From Novosphingobium sp. Chol11 (lineage in GTDB: Bacteria; Pseudomonadota; Alphaproteobacteria; Sphingomonadales; Sphingomonadaceae), in assembly GCF_945870625.1 (NCBI RefSeq), contig NZ_CAMBTS010000022.1, positions 1 to 34,940 of the forward strand: a DNA stretch of 34,940 nucleotides, written 5' to 3'. Every line of letters begins with the position of its first letter. Position 1 is the stretch's first letter. Below are positions 32,340-34,940 of the stretch, piece by piece. Below the pieces are notes generated by a model that was given only the letters and a program-made list of their open reading frames with translations, did not search any database and was not told the origin of the DNA. Made by a program: the position numbers and the translations under genes.

Positions 32340-33857
32340 TCAGGCCTGATCGGGGATCAATTCCTCGGGTTCCGTCAGCGGCAAAAGGCCGCGCTCGGCA
32401 TGGCGCGGCTGGGTCTCGATCAGCGGCACATCCTCGATCTCGCGCTTGCCGACTTCGATGCCCTTGTCGCGCAGACGTTTGCCTGCCGAGAGTACATTGC
32501 GCTCGAAACTGCCGACGAACTTGTTGTAGTGCGAAACCGCGCTGTCGAGGCCTGAACCCATCCGTTTGAGATGCTCGGCGCTCACCGCCAGCCGCTCATA
32601 AAGCTCGCCGCCCATGCGCCCGATCTCGCGCGCCTCTCGCGCCAATTCATCTTGCCGCCACACTTGCGCGATTGTGCGCGCGATGGCGACAAGGTTGGTG
32701 GGCGAGGCCAGCAGCACGCGTCGCTCGAACGCAAAATCCCACAGCTTGGGGTCTTGCTCCAGCGCGGCCGCGATGAAGTGTTCGCCGGGCACGAACATCA
32801 GCACATAATCAGGGGCCTCGGGAAACTGGCTCTGATAGCTTTTGGCGCCCAAAGTCTGGATGTGCGTCCGCATCGATTGGACATGCGCGATCAGCGCGAT
32901 CTTGCGAGTGTCGTCGTCCTGCGCCTCGAACGCGTCCTGATAGGCGTTGAGCGAGACCTTGGCGTCGATCACCAGCAGCTTGTTCCCCGGCACGCGCACG
33001 ATCGCATCGGGGCGCAGGCGGCCTTCGTCGGTCTCGACCGATTGCTCGGTGACGAAATCGGTGTGTTCAGCAAGGCCGCATTGTTCGAGCACATTGCGCA
33101 ATTGCAATTCGCCCCAGCGGCCGCGTGTCTTGGGGCCATTGCGAAGGCTGTTGCCCAGCTGCGCGGCGGCGGCGCGCACTTCTTCCTGGCCCTTGCGCAT
33201 GCCTTCGATCAGCCCGGTGAGCTGGCCGAAGCCTTCAACCCGGTCTTTCTCAAGCTTGCCGACCTGCTCCTCATAGCTTTTCAGCCGTTGATCGACCGGG
33301 GCAAGGAGGGCGGACAGCCGCTCCGCGCTGTTCTTTTCGCTTTCTTCGAAGCGCGCGCTGGCGCGAGTGAGGAAGGCCTCCTGCGCTTTCTCTAGGACCT
33401 TGCTGCCCGCGTTTTCAAACTCGCGGCGCAGCGCTTCCTGCGCTTCGAGCAAAAGCCGCTTCTGCTCGTCGAAATTGGCTGCGTCTGCCTTCAAACCCAC
33501 AAGTTCGGCGCGGAAATTGTCGCGGTCGGTGCGGATGGCGACAAGTTCCGCTCTGATCCGGTCGGCATCGCTCGCGCGTTCGCTTGCCGATGCCAGTTGC
33601 GTCGCCAGTCCATCGCGCTCTTCGCGGATTTCGTCGGACTGCTGAATCGCCGCATCGAGCTGCGCGGCCTTGACCGAAGCGGCGGCAAGCTCGGTGATCG
33701 CGCGGCGAAACTTCTCGTCAAGATCGCGTGCCTCGGCATCGCGCGCTTCGAACCGGGTTTTCCATTCGGCCACCGGCTTGCCGCCCAGGAACCAGCCCGC
33801 CGCAAGGCCCATAAGCAGCGCGGCAATCAGGAATATGAGGACAAAGGAGGCTTCCAC
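32340..33857 (-). CDS. rmuC: DNA recombination protein RmuC
   Basis: This is a 505-residue protein with an N-terminal membrane helix (FVLIFLIAALLMGLAAGWFL), a long coiled coil (about 35-210) and the RmuC nuclease-like domain. The domain is marked by KTRGRWGELQLRNVLEQCGL, LVIDAKVSLNAYQDAF and YVLMFVPGEHFIAAAL. RmuC limits recombination between inverted repeats. It lies between the GGDEF/EAL gene and def on the same strand with short gaps. The family identity is firm and the exact molecular role is not well established. Confidence 0.95.
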   Translation of the reverse strand: MEASFVLIFLIAALLMGLAAGWFLGGKPVAEWKTRFEARDAEARDLDEKFRRAITELAAASVKAAQLDAAIQQSDEIREERDGLATQLASASERASDADRIRAELVAIRTDRDNFRAELVGLKADAANFDEQKRLLLEAQEALRREFENAGSKVLEKAQEAFLTRASARFEESEKNSAERLSALLAPVDQRLKSYEEQVGKLEKDRVEGFGQLTGLIEGMRKGQEEVRAAAAQLGNSLRNGPKTRGRWGELQLRNVLEQCGLAEHTDFVTEQSVETDEGRLRPDAIVRVPGNKLLVIDAKVSLNAYQDAFEAQDDDTRKIALIAHVQSMRTHIQTLGAKSYQSQFPEAPDYVLMFVPGEHFIAAALEQDPKLWDFAFERRVLLASPTNLVAIARTIAQVWRQDELAREAREIGRMGGELYERLAVSAEHLKRMGSGLDSAVSHYNKFVGSFERNVLSAGKRLRDKGIEVGKREIEDVPLIETQPRHAERGLLPLTEPEELIPDQA

Positions 33858-33909
33858 GCTTGCTCCAGTTCAGAACGAACCATGAACTTAACCTGCAACG
33901 CCCCCGCTA

Positions 33910-34479
33910 TCAAGCCATCTTGCGCAGCTTTTCCAGCTTCTTGAGCACCATCCCGCGCTTCAGCCGCGAAAGGTGGTCGATGAACAGGATGCCTTCGAGG
34001 TGGTCCATCTCGTGCTGGAGGCAGGTGGCCATCAGGCCTTCCATCGCTTCCTCGTGGACTTTGCCATCCAGATCCTGCCAGCGGGCGCGGATTCGCGCCG
34101 GGCGCTCCACATCGGCATACATCTCGGGCACCGAGAGGCAGCCTTCGGAATAGACCGAGAGATCGGCGGAAGGTTCGAGGATTTCGGGATTGATGAACAC
34201 GCGTGGTTCTTTTTTCACCGGGCGATGCGTGTGGTGATGATCGCCGTGCGCGGTGCAGACTTCGGGCTCGGCGTCCATGTCTTCGGGCTGAAGATCGATC
34301 ACCAGCACGCGCAGCGGCACGCCGACCTGAACCGCAGCAAGGCCAATGCCGGGCGCGTCGTACATCGTCTCGAACATGTCAGCTACAAGGCCCCGCAATT
34401 CCGCATCGAATGCGGTGACGGGCGCGGAAATCTGCTTGAGCCGCAGATCGGGGACTTCGATGATGTCGCGAATAGCCAT
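33910..34479 (-). CDS. def: Peptide deformylase with a His-rich insertion
   Basis: This 189-residue enzyme carries all three motifs: GIGLAAVQ (residues 44-51), EGCLS (112-116, metal ligand Cys114) and HEMDH (156-160, ligands His156 and His160). It removes the formyl group from new proteins. Between two beta strands there is an extra stretch, about residues 70-90, containing HGDHHHTHRP, absent from the E. coli enzyme. ATG 34479 was chosen over TTG 34488 because MAIRDI matches the usual start. It follows recR by 65 bases. Confidence 0.95.
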   Translation of the reverse strand: MAIRDIIEVPDLRLKQISAPVTAFDAELRGLVADMFETMYDAPGIGLAAVQVGVPLRVLVIDLQPEDMDAEPEVCTAHGDHHHTHRPVKKEPRVFINPEILEPSADLSVYSEGCLSVPEMYADVERPARIRARWQDLDGKVHEEAMEGLMATCLQHEMDHLEGILFIDHLSRLKRGMVLKKLEKLRKMA

Positions 34480-34544
34480 TGCGGGCAAATAGGAAGGAAA
34501 GACGCGCTTCGCAAGCGTTGCTGAAACGCGTCTCGGCCTGCGTC

Positions 34545-34940
34545 TTAGCCCACCGGTCGCCGCGCGCGCAGCGCCTGCGCCAGCGTGCCCTCATCCAGAT
34601 AATCTAGCTCGCCGCCGACTGGCAGGCCGTGGGCAAGCTGGGTGACGCGCACGGCCAGCCCTTCGAGCCGCTCGGCGATGTAATGCGCGGTCGTCTGGCC
34701 CTCAAGCGTAGCGTTCATCGCCAGCACCACCTCGTCGATCCCGCCTGCGGAAACGCGCGCAAGCAGGCTGGCAATCGTCAGGTCTTCGGGGCGGACGCCT
34801 TCGAGCGCGGACATCCGCCCGCCCAGCACATGGTAGCGCCCCGTAAACAGCCGTGCGCGGTCGAGCGCCCAGAGGTCCGCGACTTCCTCTACCACGCAGA
34901 TCGCGCGCGCATCGCGGCGCGGATCGGCGCAGATGCCGCA
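34545..34940 (-). CDS. recR: Recombination mediator RecR, C-terminal part (5' end outside window)
   Basis: The frame is open from the window edge and starts within the zinc finger: [19 protein letters not shown] gives the second pair of its cysteines. The Toprim domain follows, with [20 protein letters not shown] and [20 protein letters not shown], then the C-terminal THLAHGLP-like [20 protein letters not shown]. RecR works with RecF and RecO to load RecA at gaps. About 131 codons are visible, roughly the last two thirds. Adjacent def on the same strand is a common arrangement. Confidence 0.95.
   Translation of the reverse strand, partial: CGICADPRRDARAICVVEEVADLWALDRARLFTGRYHVLGGRMSALEGVRPEDLTIASLLARVSAGGIDEVVLAMNATLEGQTTAHYIAERLEGLAVRVTQLAHGLPVGGELDYLDEGTLAQALRARRPVG

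Overview
The window is GC-rich and tightly packed with genes, many joined by ATGA or TGATG stop/start overlaps. Gene content points to an alphaproteobacterium of the sphingomonad group (Sphingomonadales). Supporting features are a short-form hisG followed by hisD and nusB, a compact flagellar locus with a divergent RpoN-type promoter, a ParA gene beside a Sel1/SPOR gene, and recR-def-rmuC in a row. A gene resembling bchP (bacteriochlorophyll geranylgeranyl reductase) raises the possibility of an aerobic anoxygenic phototroph. The taxonomic call is inference from gene content; I could not run a search.

Layout. 1-5089: the edge of a small gene, a ParA-type ATPase, a Sel1/SPOR envelope protein broken by an in-frame TAG, a DUF418 membrane protein, a transglutaminase-like protein and an L,D-transpeptidase-like protein. 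5090-5433 is an intergenic block with two copies of a 75-base hairpin repeat around a 34-base near-palindrome. 5434-7673: a DUF3237 protein and two short-chain dehydrogenases on the minus strand, separated by an array of four hairpins. 7736-23886: a large flagellar locus in two divergent arms. The minus arm reads motA-like, motB-like, flgA, flgM, flgN, lytic transglycosylase (frameshifted), flhA, fliA. The plus arm reads flgB, C, D, E, F, G, H, I (interrupted by TAG), J, K, L, motA, motB, and is headed by a very good sigma-54 promoter at 14162-14177.

23983-26759: a bchP-like reductase with a TGT-N12-ACA site (PpsR/CrtJ type) just upstream, diverging from a VOC-fold protein and S-formylglutathione hydrolase. 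26756-29165: the minus-strand operon hisG-hisD-nusB. 29209-32263: a DUF2332 protein converging on a membrane GGDEF/EAL protein. 32340-34940: rmuC, def and the 3' part of recR.

How the genes work together. The flagellar locus supplies rod, hook, ring, junction and stator parts, the export gate FlhA, the late sigma factor FliA with its anti-sigma FlgM, and a FlgN-type chaperone. Flagellin, filament cap, MS-ring, C-ring and most export genes are not in the window. Three lesions stand out: in-frame TAG codons in the Sel1/SPOR gene and in flgI, and a one-base frameshift in the flagellar transglycosylase. Either this strain has lost a working flagellum or the assembly carries errors; raw reads would decide. 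The most novel-looking module is a second, compact MotA/MotB-like pair (12869-14019) whose small partner has no recognisable peptidoglycan-binding domain.
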